Assembly (NCBI GenBank): GCA_023414985.1
Contig: JAEZLY010000189.1
Span: 1-13,609, forward strand
DNA from: Bacillota bacterium
GTDB lineage: Bacteria; Bacillota; Clostridia; Lachnospirales; Lachnospiraceae
DNA length: 13,609 nucleotides
Direction: 5' to 3'
In this document: piece after piece, positions 1 through 7,673 of the stretch
Position numbering within the stretch: position 1 is the stretch's first letter
How the letters are laid out: every line of letters begins with the position of its first letter
Position numbers and translations under genes: made by a program
Notes under the pieces: model-generated
Databases searched by the model: none
Seen by the model: only the letters and a program-made list of their open reading frames with translations
Told to the model about the DNA's origin: nothing

Positions 1-1591
1 CTTTTATGTAGCTGTCAGCTCCCTGGAATACCTGATACCAGTTGGATATTCCGGAGCCACCGTCCGATCTTCGGATTCCTCCGTTATCAATCTGCTCATT
101 TACTACATCCCAGGCATAGATAAGCCCTTTATATTTGCTGTCGGAGCCGTCAAAATGCTGTATTACCCTTTTGAAATAATCGTCCATACGCTGCAGCATG
201 ACTTCCTTCGATACATAAGCACCGTCAGCTGCGTAGTTCTCCTTGAAGAACCAGGCGGGTGTCTGGGAATGCCACAGCAATACATGTCCTCTCATCCGAA
301 TGATGTCCTCCGGATGTGCCGCATTATATGCAAGGATATAATCCATGACCTTATCCGCATTATCGAACTTCAGTACCAGGTTGCCGCTTTCATCCAGTGT
401 CGGTGTAGAACCGAGGAAGGCTTCCGGCTTCATCTCATTCTCACAGGTGACACTGCTGAAGTGCTTTGTTACCAATCTCATACGGGCTTCATCCTCCAAG
501 GCGGTCACCGGAATGGCCACACCCATCTTTCCGGCAATCATTGACGAAGATGCCATATGAGTCTTCAATGGCAGCAACTCCTCCTGAATATGCTTCTCAG
601 GCTTCACTGTTGCCGTTATCGTAAAGTCATCCACATAGAAATCACTGGTATCACTGGCTTCCACATATAGATAGATCGGCGTCGTACCGGTCGGTATATT
701 ATAGGTTCCCGACAGTAGTACATACGCATCGGATCCGGTCGTTCCCTGTGCTACCTGGCGGTAGACAGCACTATCACCCTCCCCGATCTGGATACTGATC
801 TTCATGGTCGGAGCAGCGCTTTTTACTTGTGCCGAAGCGGTCACGGTCTGCCCGGCATAAGCATTGGCATTGAAGTTGACCCCTTGCCAGTTCTGGGTTC
901 TTCCTGAGACGAACAAAGCCCTCGATGCGGAAATACCTGCACCTGTGACGACCTGTACCGTGGCGCTTCTCGCAATTCCGGTATGGGTATCCCCCTCGAA
1001 ATCCTCAACAATCGAAGTCGTCGGACCAGCCGGTGCCTTGGGAATCGTCACCTTGATATCATCCAGCATGATATTCTCTAAGTTGACCGCACCATTTCCC
1101 TGTAGATAGAGAGCAACCTCTGTCACTCCTGCAGGGATGGAATAGGTACCTGATATCTCTACATAGGAATCCAAGGTTGTCGCAAGATTCTTGATCCAGT
1201 CGTACCTCGTTGTAGTACTACCGCTGGGTATATACTGGATTCCAAGCACACATTCCGTATTGGCGCTTCGAACCTTCATCGAGACTGTGATCGCTGTCCC
1301 GGTTGTAACACTGACCGGGATCTGAATCCCGTTCCAATCAGAGGTCCTGCCGCTGACCGTCAGTTCATGATTCCCTGCGGTCTGTTCCGTGACGGCAATT
1401 GTTGATCCCCTGTTCTGAATACCGGAATGAAAGCTTGTACCCTCAAAATTTTCATCAATCAGTACGGTAACATCCTCTGCATCTGCAGCTTTTACCTTCG
1501 TATCCGGAGTCATCGGCGGTATCATTAGTAAGACAGCCAATACAATGGCTGCAGCTCGTTTGAGCCTTTTCGTAAGCTTGTGCTTTTCCAT
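1..1591 (-). CDS. Secreted GH10 endo-1,4-beta-xylanase with two N-terminal carbohydrate-binding modules (3' end outside window)
   Basis: 530 codons are visible and the frame is still open at the left edge. The ATG at 1591 follows a GGGGGT ribosome site seven bases upstream. Residues 1-36 form a signal peptide: basic start MEKHKLTKRLKRAA, hydrophobic core, cleavage near VKAADA. Residues about 40-185 and 190-335 are two related beta-sandwich modules, each with SGRT..W.G and ending in a (L/V)DD motif, as in CBM22/CBM4_9 modules of xylanases. From about residue 345 the GH10 catalytic domain begins: NEMK (385-388), RGHVLLWHSQ with W440 and H441, and WDVVNE, whose E499 aligns with the GH10 acid/base glutamate. 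The nucleophile glutamate would lie beyond the window. The enzyme should be exported and cleave xylan backbones. It has its own promoter (1673-1701). Family assignment is firm; the CBM family numbers are inferred from motifs, and surface-anchoring or extra C-terminal modules cannot be judged. Confidence 0.95.
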   Translation of the reverse strand, partial: MEKHKLTKRLKRAAAIVLAVLLMIPPMTPDTKVKAADAEDVTVLIDENFEGTSFHSGIQNRGSTIAVTEQTAGNHELTVSGRTSDWNGIQIPVSVTTGTAITVSMKVRSANTECVLGIQYIPSGSTTTRYDWIKNLATTLDSYVEISGTYSIPAGVTEVALYLQGNGAVNLENIMLDDIKVTIPKAPAGPTTSIVEDFEGDTHTGIARSATVQVVTGAGISASRALFVSGRTQNWQGVNFNANAYAGQTVTASAQVKSAAPTMKISIQIGEGDSAVYRQVAQGTTGSDAYVLLSGTYNIPTGTTPIYLYVEASDTSDFYVDDFTITATVKPEKHIQEELLPLKTHMASSSMIAGKMGVAIPVTALEDEARMRLVTKHFSSVTCENEMKPEAFLGSTPTLDESGNLVLKFDNADKVMDYILAYNAAHPEDIIRMRGHVLLWHSQTPAWFFKENYAADGAYVSKEVMLQRMDDYFKRVIQHFDGSDSKYKGLIYAWDVVNEQIDNGGIRRSDGGSGISNWYQVFQGADSYIK

Positions 1592-1649
1592 AAGCTTTAC
1601 CCCCATATAACTGGATTTTAGTTACCTTATGCCACATAAGTTTAGTCAC

Positions 1650-1667
1650 TGTACTACCTTGAGTACA
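1650..1667. repeat. Inverted repeat TGTACT-N6-AGTACA at the xylanase transcription start
   Basis: Two perfect 6-bp arms separated by 6 bases lie just downstream of the predicted -10 box of the xylanase promoter, where a repressor could block initiation. It may also be a small hairpin in the 5' leader. A second short pair, CTTATG-CCA-CATAAG, lies at 1626-1640. Confidence 0.4.
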
Positions 1668-1672
1668 ATCGT

Positions 1673-1701
1673 ATTATAATACTTGTCTATCGAAATGTAA
1701 A
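1673..1701 (-). promoter_or_regulatory. Sigma-A-like promoter of the xylanase gene
   Basis: Read on the minus strand: TTTACA (1701-1696), a 17-base spacer, then a perfect TATAAT (1678-1673). The predicted start is near 1666, giving a leader of about 75 nt before the ATG at 1591. Match and spacing are close to ideal. Confidence 0.75.
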
Positions 1702-1713
1702 TAATTTACATTT
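1693..1713. promoter_or_regulatory. 21-bp perfect palindrome over the xylanase -35 box (candidate operator)
   Basis: AAATGTAAAT, a central A, then ATTTACATTT form a perfect dyad of 10-bp arms. It covers the -35 hexamer and extends upstream of it. The symmetry and placement suit a dimeric repressor, but the binding protein is unknown and AT-rich palindromes can occur by chance. Confidence 0.5.
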
Positions 1714-1840
1714 ATTCGTAGCTACTTTCGCTCCTCTGAAATAGGAGCCATAACAAATCAAATATATATAAATATTCCTAAACAAAGAAAAAAAGTATAA
1801 TTAAAATACTGCAGAAAACGTAATATATTGTTTTAAAAAC

Positions 1841-1869
1841 TTGCTTTTTGTAATTTATTTTTATATTAT
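1841..1869 (+). promoter_or_regulatory. Candidate sigma-A-like promoter for the Fn3/Ig-like protein gene
   Basis: TTGCTT (1841-1846), a 17-base spacer and TATTAT (1864-1869) lie about 54 bases before the ATG at 1923. The stretch is very AT-rich, so chance matches are likely. Together with the minus-strand promoter it fills the 331-base gap 1592-1922, where no further gene is visible. Confidence 0.45.
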
Positions 1870-1922
1870 GACTATAAGGGAAATATATACCAACTAAAGA
1901 AAAGAAAGGAAACATACAAAGG

Positions 1923-2996
1923 ATGAAAAGGAAGAACTACTCAAGACAATTATTATTTGCCGTAATAATATTTGTACTGACAATCAACAGTTTTGCTTCA
2001 CAGGTAGCGCAAGCCAAAGACAAATTGGATACTCCCAAAAATTTTAGCGGAACTGCACTGAACACCAGTGAGTTTGAGACCGTATTAACTATTACTTGGG
2101 ATGAAGTAAATACCGCTGACGGTTATGAAGTATATTATCGTTCAGACGTTCCGGGAGAAGATGCTTGGGGAGATTGGGAGCTAGTAAGCAGAACCAACGA
2201 AAGAACGGCCCAAGGAAGTATTATTGATGGTGTCTTTCAGATGAGGGTCAGAGCATATAAAGGCTCCTCCTACAGTGATTATACTGATGTGATTACTGTA
2301 TTAGGGGGAGATGGAATTATGAGCACCCCGAAGATTCAGCTAAACGAAATAAAAAATTCTATTTATGTCAAAAGTACGTTTCATCTAAAGCTTTTTAATG
2401 CAACAGATCCCATCACATGGAAATCAAGTGACAGCAGAATCGCAAGTGTCTCAGATAAGGGAATAGTAAAAGGAATCAAAAAGGGTTCCGCGACCATTAC
2501 AGCTACAAGTAATGGTGTAAATTATTCCTGCAAAATCAGCGTAAAGGTGTTATCTAAAAAAGATCAGGCAATCACTGCTTATAAGAAGTTCTTATTAAGC
2601 AAGTTAGAGAAGGATAGCGATTACTCTGATTACTATTATGCCTTCGATGATATGACTGGAGATGGCATTCCAGAATTATTCGTTGGTAGCTCCAAAGGTT
2701 ATTGGGGAACTTATTCAGAGCGATATTTTCTATATACTTATAAGAACAATAAAGTGGTAGCTCTGTTTACCATGAGTGAGCATGAAGGAACATTAGCAGT
2801 GACCTATGACAGGAGCAAGCATTATTTCATTGTGGAAGGACCTCCGACACCAACACAATATGTCACAATATATCAATACCAATCCGGTAAATTAAAGAAG
2901 ATCATTACATCAGATGACTATACCAAATATGATAAGTATTCAAAAAATGCTAAGCTGCCGGATTATGTTAGAATTTCAGCAGAAGGCTTAAAATGA
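1923..2996 (+). CDS. Secreted protein with Fn3-like and bacterial Ig-like (Big_2) domains, unknown function
   Basis: 357 residues. Residues 1-31 are a signal peptide (MKRKNYSRQ, then a hydrophobic stretch, cleavage near AQAKDK). Residues about 36-125 look like a fibronectin type III domain (ITWDEV...GYEVYYRS, MRVRAYKG). Residues about 130-208 look like a group 2 bacterial Ig-like domain (ITWKSSDSRIASVSDKGIVKGIKKGSATITA). The C-terminal part (212-357) has DDMTGDGIPELFV near residue 242, an acidic loop often seen in secreted clostridial proteins and possibly calcium-binding. There is no sortase motif, dockerin or C-terminal membrane anchor. AGGA lies about 13 bases before the ATG and a second AAGG abuts it, so initiation spacing is unusual, but the signal peptide supports this start. 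It is followed after 78 bases by a lipoprotein gene on the same strand, so both may serve the cell surface. Domain calls are moderately sure; the function is unknown. Confidence 0.8.
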   Translation: MKRKNYSRQLLFAVIIFVLTINSFASQVAQAKDKLDTPKNFSGTALNTSEFETVLTITWDEVNTADGYEVYYRSDVPGEDAWGDWELVSRTNERTAQGSIIDGVFQMRVRAYKGSSYSDYTDVITVLGGDGIMSTPKIQLNEIKNSIYVKSTFHLKLFNATDPITWKSSDSRIASVSDKGIVKGIKKGSATITATSNGVNYSCKISVKVLSKKDQAITAYKKFLLSKLEKDSDYSDYYYAFDDMTGDGIPELFVGSSKGYWGTYSERYFLYTYKNNKVVALFTMSEHEGTLAVTYDRSKHYFIVEGPPTPTQYVTIYQYQSGKLKKIITSDDYTKYDKYSKNAKLPDYVRISAEGLK

Positions 2997-3074
2997 GTAA
3001 ACGTAAAGTACATAGGCTGTTGAACTACACAGTAGTATTTCAATGACAGAATATAAGTTTAGGAGAGAACCCAC

Positions 3075-3941
3075 ATGAATAAAAGACTAATTATATTACT
3101 TGTACTAGCAAGCATACTCATATCCTTTAGCGCATGCGGAAAAGAGAATAAGGAATCAACTAATATTCAAGAAAGTGCGGATAATCAAACTGTAGATGAT
3201 GCTACTACAGATACCTTGGATGACACAACTGACTCTACTGCATCTTCAGAAGAGAATGCGGATGTTTCAGAGAATGAAGCTGTTTCGGAAGTGAATGATG
3301 TTTTAGAAGATGTTGAAATATCAGAAGAGATTGATTCTACAGATGGAAGTGAAGCTGCAACGGATCGAAACGCAGCGGAAGCAGTTGATATCCTGATTCC
3401 TAAAGTGCAAATCGGCAGCGAGTCCCTCGAACGCTTGAATACTGTGAATAATTTAATCGAAGCCGGATGGGAAATTGATGAATACGCAGGTGATTCCGGT
3501 CAAATAAGCGCTATCCCTTACCATATCTCACTGGAAGAGGTTAAGAAATTTACCTTTAAGGATAATATGCGCTATGCATATCGTATGACAAAAACTGATA
3601 GCGAAAATAATGAGTTATATCTTTGGGTCGAAGTACACACGAATGTAGATTACTCTAATGAACCCTTGAACTCCTATATAGCTTCTTATAAGTTTGATTT
3701 ACAGGAAAACCGTGGTAACACATTTATGGGACTCTCCGGCCGTATGACCCAGGAAGAGATAGATGAGCTGTTTTCCGCACTGAACTGTACACGCAAAGAA
3801 GATCCCTATAATGATGCAGACATCATTTTTGAATCCGAGAATGGTAATAAAATCGTAATTGATTATAATGTCCAACATGATCCTTATATAGATGCCTTCA
3901 GAATTGATAATAATGATGCTTATGCATTAAATGAAAAGTAA
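3075..3941 (+). CDS. Lipoprotein with long acidic linker, unknown function
   Basis: 288 residues. The N-terminus MNKRLIILLVLASILISFSAC is a lipoprotein signal sequence, with Cys21 as the predicted lipidated residue. Residues 22 to about 108 form a low-complexity linker rich in D, E, S and T, typical of a flexible tether from membrane or wall. The globular part (about 110-288) contains LNTVNNLIEAGWEID and GLSGRMTQEEIDELFSAL; I do not recognise a named family, though such domains are common in Lachnospiraceae lipoproteins. AGGAGAG lies seven bases before the ATG. The gene could be cotranscribed with the secreted protein upstream, since no terminator is seen in the 78-base gap. It is closed by the hairpin at 3968-4000. 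Confidence 0.85.
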   Translation: MNKRLIILLVLASILISFSACGKENKESTNIQESADNQTVDDATTDTLDDTTDSTASSEENADVSENEAVSEVNDVLEDVEISEEIDSTDGSEAATDRNAAEAVDILIPKVQIGSESLERLNTVNNLIEAGWEIDEYAGDSGQISAIPYHISLEEVKKFTFKDNMRYAYRMTKTDSENNELYLWVEVHTNVDYSNEPLNSYIASYKFDLQENRGNTFMGLSGRMTQEEIDELFSALNCTRKEDPYNDADIIFESENGNKIVIDYNVQHDPYIDAFRIDNNDAYALNEK

Positions 3942-3967
3942 AGGATAACAGGATAAAAAATGTAAAA

Positions 3968-4000
3968 CAAGAAGCTATGACTTAATGTCATAGCTTCTTG
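3968..4000. terminator. Bidirectional terminator between the lipoprotein gene and sstT
   Basis: Perfect 14-bp stem (CAAGAAGCTATGAC / GTCATAGCTTCTTG) with a 5-base loop. The plus-strand side is followed by TTGTTATTTC; the minus-strand side by TTTTACATTTTTT. It lies between convergent genes ending at 3941 and 4032 and should serve both. Confidence 0.85.
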
Positions 4001-4031
4001 TTGTTATTTCAGACCCTTGTCTGTATCCTTA

Positions 4032-5261
4032 TTATAGAGGCAGAGCCTTTCCTTTCTTCTTCCAGATTCTGAACTCAGCTGCAGCCGTAAACAATACGTC
4101 TGTAGAGGAATTCAGAGCAGTTTCACAGGAATCCTGAATTACACCGATGATAAATCCGATACCAACTACCTGCATTGCGATATCATTGGAAATACCGAAC
4201 AAGCTGCAGGCCAGAGGGATCAGCATCAGAGAACCGCCTGCTACACCGGAGGTACCTGCTGCAGCCACACTTGCCAGAACACTTAAGATTAACATCGTCG
4301 GTAAATCAACTGAGATACCAAGGGTATGCACTGCTGCCAGTGACATGGTCGTAATTGTAATTGCAGCACCTGCCATGTTAACTGTAGCTCCAAGCGGGAT
4401 AGATACGGAATAATTATCCTCATCCAATCCAAGCTTTTTACAAAGCTCCATGTTCACAGGAATATTCGCTGCGGAGCTTCTCGTAAAGAAAGCGGTAATT
4501 GCGCTTTCTCTCAGACATTTGAATACCAACGGATATGGATTCTGTCTGATTGTCAGGAATACAATCAAAGGGTTCAGGATCAATGCAACACCTACCATAC
4601 AGCTAACCAATACCACAAGAAGCTTTCCGTAGGTAGCAAAGCCTGCAATACCTGTCTCAGAGATTGTTGTAAATACCAGTCCGAGAATACCAAAGGGTGC
4701 GCAGTTGATAACCCACTTAACAACCATGGATACCACATCGGAGATGTCTTGTAATCCCTTCTTTGTTGCATCTGAGGTATATTTCAAAGCCATACCAAAG
4801 ATAACTGCCCAGGTCAGAATACCGATGTAGTTCGCATTATAAAGTGCCGATACCGGATTGGTAACCAGGTTCATCAGCAGGGTCTTTAATACTTCTCCGA
4901 TTCCTGAGGTCACTTCCACACCGGTTACTGCAAGATCTGAGCTTAACGCGATGCTGACCGGATAAAGAGCATTTACTGTAACTGCTACCAATGCTGATGC
5001 CAGAGTTCCTACTGCATAAAGAAAAAGTACACCCTTCATATTACCGTCAGATCCGGACTTTGCCGAAGCAAGTGAAGACATAACGAGTACGAAAACCAGG
5101 ATCGGCGCAACTGCCTTTAAGGCGCCTACAAACAGATTACCTAAAATACCGATAACTGTAAACTGCGGTACTGTCAATCCCAATACAATACCAATTCCCA
5201 TGCCGATTAAAATTCTTTGGATTAATCCCATTCTGTTCCATGCTTTAAATATTGAATTCAT
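4032..5261 (-). CDS. sstT: Sodium/serine(threonine) symporter SstT
   Basis: 409 residues, close to the roughly 414 of E. coli SstT, and collinear with it by eye. It belongs to the dicarboxylate/amino acid:cation symporter family (DAACS). Signature stretches are LFVGALKAVAPILV near the N-terminus, FFTRSSAANIPVNM in the re-entrant hairpin region, SIPLGATVNMAGAAITI in the substrate/sodium-binding region, SGVAGGSLMLIPLAC, and a C-terminal DSCETALNSSTDVLFTAA. It is a polytopic membrane protein that imports L-serine (and threonine) with sodium. GGAGG lies four bases before the ATG. It is third in a minus-strand set after sdaAB and sdaAA, with an 80-base gap holding no clear terminator, so cotranscription is likely. 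The context strengthens serine as the main substrate. Confidence 0.96.
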   Translation of the reverse strand: MNSIFKAWNRMGLIQRILIGMGIGIVLGLTVPQFTVIGILGNLFVGALKAVAPILVFVLVMSSLASAKSGSDGNMKGVLFLYAVGTLASALVAVTVNALYPVSIALSSDLAVTGVEVTSGIGEVLKTLLMNLVTNPVSALYNANYIGILTWAVIFGMALKYTSDATKKGLQDISDVVSMVVKWVINCAPFGILGLVFTTISETGIAGFATYGKLLVVLVSCMVGVALILNPLIVFLTIRQNPYPLVFKCLRESAITAFFTRSSAANIPVNMELCKKLGLDEDNYSVSIPLGATVNMAGAAITITTMSLAAVHTLGISVDLPTMLILSVLASVAAAGTSGVAGGSLMLIPLACSLFGISNDIAMQVVGIGFIIGVIQDSCETALNSSTDVLFTAAAEFRIWKKKGKALPL

Positions 5262-5341
5262 TTTTCCTCCATAATTATGTTATTCCGATGTAGTATCACT
5301 ACAGTTACCCTAAATAATGTTCCGAAGTTCTTCATCATGCC

Positions 5342-6214
5342 TTAACCAAAAATCTGCTTCATATATTTTTTCGCTGTCGGTGTCGCTGCAAGTCCTCCGT
5401 CGGCGGTTTCCTTCAGTGCCGGAAGCATGCAGTCTCCTACGGTCTTCATTGCATGAATGACCTCATCCACAGGGATCTTGCTTTCAATTCCTGCCAGTGC
5501 CATCTCTGCTGCAACAAAGGCATTCGCAGCACCCATCGCATTCCTCTTGATACAGGGAATCTCGACTAATCCCGCCACAGGATCACATACCAGACCAAGG
5601 ACGCTTTTTAATGAAATCGCACAGGCATGTCCTACCATTATAGGAGAACCTCCGCATAGCTCCACCAGAGCAGCAGCCGCCATAGCACTTGCTGAGCCGC
5701 ATTCTGCCTGACAACCTCCTTCGGCTCCTGAAATACTGGCCTTATTCGCGATAACCATGCCGATCGCAGAGGCTGTGAATAAAGCCATGATCAACTGTTC
5801 CTCTTCCAGATCCCTTTCTTCGGCAATCGTCATAAGTACTGCAGGAAGAATACCACAGCTCCCGGCTGTCGGTGCTGCTACAATCCTGCCCATGCATGCA
5901 TTCGTCTCTGAGGTGGAAAGCGCTTTGACCAACGCCTTGCTAAGAATAGGGCCGCAGATCGACCGTCCTTCCTTTCTTACCTGCTCCAGCTTATAAGCAT
6001 CTCCGCCTGATAAACCGCTGACGGATCGCAGGTCAGGATCCAGTCCTTCTTTCGTACTCTCCTTCATTACTTCAAGCATTGATCTCATCGTGCGTTTTAA
6101 GTCATCTTCCTCTTTTTCCATCAGAACAGCCTGATCCTTTAAAAACAGCTCAGAAATCTTACAATTACTTTCCTCTGCTAACCGGCATAATTCTGATATT
6201 GAGTCATATCTCAT
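5342..6214 (-). CDS. sdaAA: L-serine dehydratase, iron-sulfur-dependent, alpha subunit
   Basis: 290 residues, the usual alpha-subunit length. With the beta subunit it converts L-serine to pyruvate and ammonia in the cytoplasm using an oxygen-sensitive [4Fe-4S] cluster, not PLP. Visible motifs are APTAGSCGILPAVL (Cys120), EGGCQAECGSASAMA (Cys168, Cys172) and CDPVAGLVEIPCIKRN (Cys210, Cys221). Cys168, Cys210 and Cys221 match the cluster-ligand positions of the family. The start has AAGGAGG four bases upstream, and this ribosome site overlaps the TAA stop of sdaAB (TAAGGAGG), so the two subunits are probably translationally coupled for stoichiometric synthesis. The gap between the genes is 9 bases. 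sstT lies downstream and would supply the substrate. Confidence 0.96.
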   Translation of the reverse strand: MRYDSISELCRLAEESNCKISELFLKDQAVLMEKEEDDLKRTMRSMLEVMKESTKEGLDPDLRSVSGLSGGDAYKLEQVRKEGRSICGPILSKALVKALSTSETNACMGRIVAAPTAGSCGILPAVLMTIAEERDLEEEQLIMALFTASAIGMVIANKASISGAEGGCQAECGSASAMAAAALVELCGGSPIMVGHACAISLKSVLGLVCDPVAGLVEIPCIKRNAMGAANAFVAAEMALAGIESKIPVDEVIHAMKTVGDCMLPALKETADGGLAATPTAKKYMKQIFG

Positions 6215-6223
6215 AATACCTCC

Positions 6224-6886
6224 TTAAATTGCATTTAAGATGCTGACAGAAACAATATAAGGTATATGCTGAATGATTTGTTGAATCGATGGTTCAATAC
6301 TGCCATCAATTTCAATCGTCATGATAGCCATTCCTCCTTTTTCTTCTCTGCTCAACGAAAAATTATTGATATTAATACCGTAAGTACCCAGAATATTACT
6401 AACTTTCGCTACCATCCCTGGGATGTCACGGTGTGTGATGATCAGCGCAGCTGATTTCCCGGAGATCAGCACATCCGCTCCGTTCACCTTATTGATCAGG
6501 ATATTTCCACCGCCTACGGATGAGCCTCTGACATTTACCCTCCTTCCGCTTTCACCTTCCAGTTCAATGTCCGCTGTATTTGGATGTACCCCATCTAACT
6601 CCATTGTTTCAAAGGTATAATCCAATCCTTCCTCCTGTGCAATCTCCAAGCTGTTGCAAATTCTCTTATCATCAGTATTCATACCAAGTATTCCGGCTAT
6701 GATTGCTTTGTCCGTACCATGCCCCCGGTATGTCTTTGCAAAGGATCCTGAAAAGCCGATCCTGGCTCTGACCGGTCGCTCGCCCAGAATAGAATAGGCG
6801 TAATTCCCAATTCGCACCGCTCCCGCTGTGTGGGAGCTGGACGGGCCGATCATGATCGGGCCGATAATATCAAAAACCCCCAGCAT
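6224..6886 (-). CDS. sdaAB: L-serine dehydratase, iron-sulfur-dependent, beta subunit
   Basis: 220 residues, the normal beta-subunit length. The N-terminal domain carries IGPSSSHTAGAVRIG (residues 13-27), the conserved serine-binding segment, and NTADIELEG / VRGSSVGGGN further on. Residues about 147-220 form an ACT domain (LIITHRDIPGMVAKVSNILG, then NINNFSLSR) of the kind that senses amino acids. AGGAGT lies six bases before the ATG. It is the first gene of the serine set; the 5' region 6887-7040 has a TATAAT box and an inverted repeat but no convincing -35. Confidence 0.95.
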   Translation of the reverse strand: MLGVFDIIGPIMIGPSSSHTAGAVRIGNYAYSILGERPVRARIGFSGSFAKTYRGHGTDKAIIAGILGMNTDDKRICNSLEIAQEEGLDYTFETMELDGVHPNTADIELEGESGRRVNVRGSSVGGGNILINKVNGADVLISGKSAALIITHRDIPGMVAKVSNILGTYGININNFSLSREEKGGMAIMTIEIDGSIEPSIQQIIQHIPYIVSVSILNAI

Positions 6887-6932
6887 AAGCTGACTCCTTT
6901 CTTTTGGCAGTCATTGCCACATTTTACACAAT

Positions 6933-6978
6933 ACACTATCGATTATACTTGCCATAATGCACTAACAGTATATAGTGT
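6933..6978 (-). promoter_or_regulatory. Possible promoter/operator region of the sdaAB-sdaAA-sstT unit
   Basis: A perfect TATAAT (minus strand, 6947-6942) lies 55 bases before the sdaAB ATG, but at 16-18 bases upstream only poor -35 matches (ACTGTT, TACTGT) are found. The -10 region is bracketed by ACACTAT (6933-6939) and ATAGTGT (6972-6978), perfect inverted arms 32 bases apart. A weak -35 next to such arms would fit an activator-dependent or repressed promoter; this is inference. Confidence 0.35.
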
Positions 6979-7047
6979 CGGCGAGTTTTATTCTACAATA
7001 TTAACAAATTAATTGCAATGGATGTTTCTGTTAATACAAATATGCAC

Positions 7048-7082
7048 AAAAAAACAGGAATGTTGATCGCTCAACATTCCTG
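7048..7082 (-). terminator. Rho-independent terminator of the PNPOx-like / XRE unit
   Basis: Perfect 12-bp stem CAGGAATGTTGA / TCAACATTCCTG with a 4-base loop. On the minus strand it is followed by seven T residues (7054-7048). It lies 38 bases after the stop codon at 7120. Confidence 0.9.
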
Positions 7083-7119
7083 CACACCCCTTAAACCGTT
7101 CTAAGTTTTAGTCATACGA

Positions 7120-7584
7120 TTATTTGCTGATATCATACATCTCTCTGCAAGCCTTATTCTGTACGCAGTCCAAAAAATCTCTGTAGGGCTTATGTCCGTC
7201 CGCATACTTCCATAAGGTGATAAAGGTTGGTTCCACTTCAATAATCACTTGATTTTCCAAGTGGGTATAGGCTTCATAGGAGGTTCTGAAATATCTTTGA
7301 TATGCCTCACAAAATTCCGGCGCATCATCAGAATTTCCAATGATCCTTGCGATCCCTTCCATCTGAATATTATCGACACAGAATGCAACCTTTTGATTCT
7401 GAAGCATTTGTTGTGTTTTTAAAAACCGTTTATCCGTCTGAAAATATATCTTATGATCCATGATGATGCAGCTCATATTTCTGGCAGTCACTCTATCTTC
7501 AAAGCTGGTTGCCAACACCATTACCTTGCTGTTACCCAATTGATTAAAAACCTCTTCCCTTATTACATTATAGTTTAAATCCAT
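7120..7584 (-). CDS. PNPOx-like (split-barrel flavin-fold) family protein
   Basis: 154 residues from the ATG at 7584, which has GGAGG six bases upstream. A GTG seven codons earlier (7605) is in frame but lies upstream of that ribosome site and is rejected. The sequence shows the pattern of small pyridoxamine-phosphate-oxidase-like proteins: VMVLATSFEDRVTARNMSCIIMDHKIYFQTDK, KTQQMLQNQKVAFCVDNIQMEG, then ARIIG. Such proteins bind FMN, F420 or heme in a dimeric split barrel, and most are of unknown substrate. The C-terminal part has YADGHKPYRDFLDC and a late CxxxxxC pair. It lies 89 bases downstream of the XRE regulator on the same strand and is closed by the terminator at 7048-7082, so the two are probably cotranscribed. 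True PdxH activity is unlikely because its C-terminal signature is absent. Confidence 0.85.
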   Translation of the reverse strand: MDLNYNVIREEVFNQLGNSKVMVLATSFEDRVTARNMSCIIMDHKIYFQTDKRFLKTQQMLQNQKVAFCVDNIQMEGIARIIGNSDDAPEFCEAYQRYFRTSYEAYTHLENQVIIEVEPTFITLWKYADGHKPYRDFLDCVQNKACREMYDISK

Positions 7585-7673
7585 TCTGGTCCTCCGTTCA
7601 ACCACCCGTTCATTTCGGTCTCGAAATATATTTTTCTTACTATGCGACTATTCTCTCATGTTTCTCTTCATCA

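Noticed and set aside
155..1109. Plus-strand open frames of 70-130 codons opposite the left end
   Set aside because: They are antisense to the xylanase frame, which is continuous from 1591 to the left edge with a signal peptide and clear GH10 motifs.
5289..5303. TGTAGT-ATC-ACTACA dyad between sdaAA and sstT as a terminator
   Set aside because: Six-base arms with a 3-base loop and no T run on the minus strand are too weak; it could be a minor processing or regulatory site.
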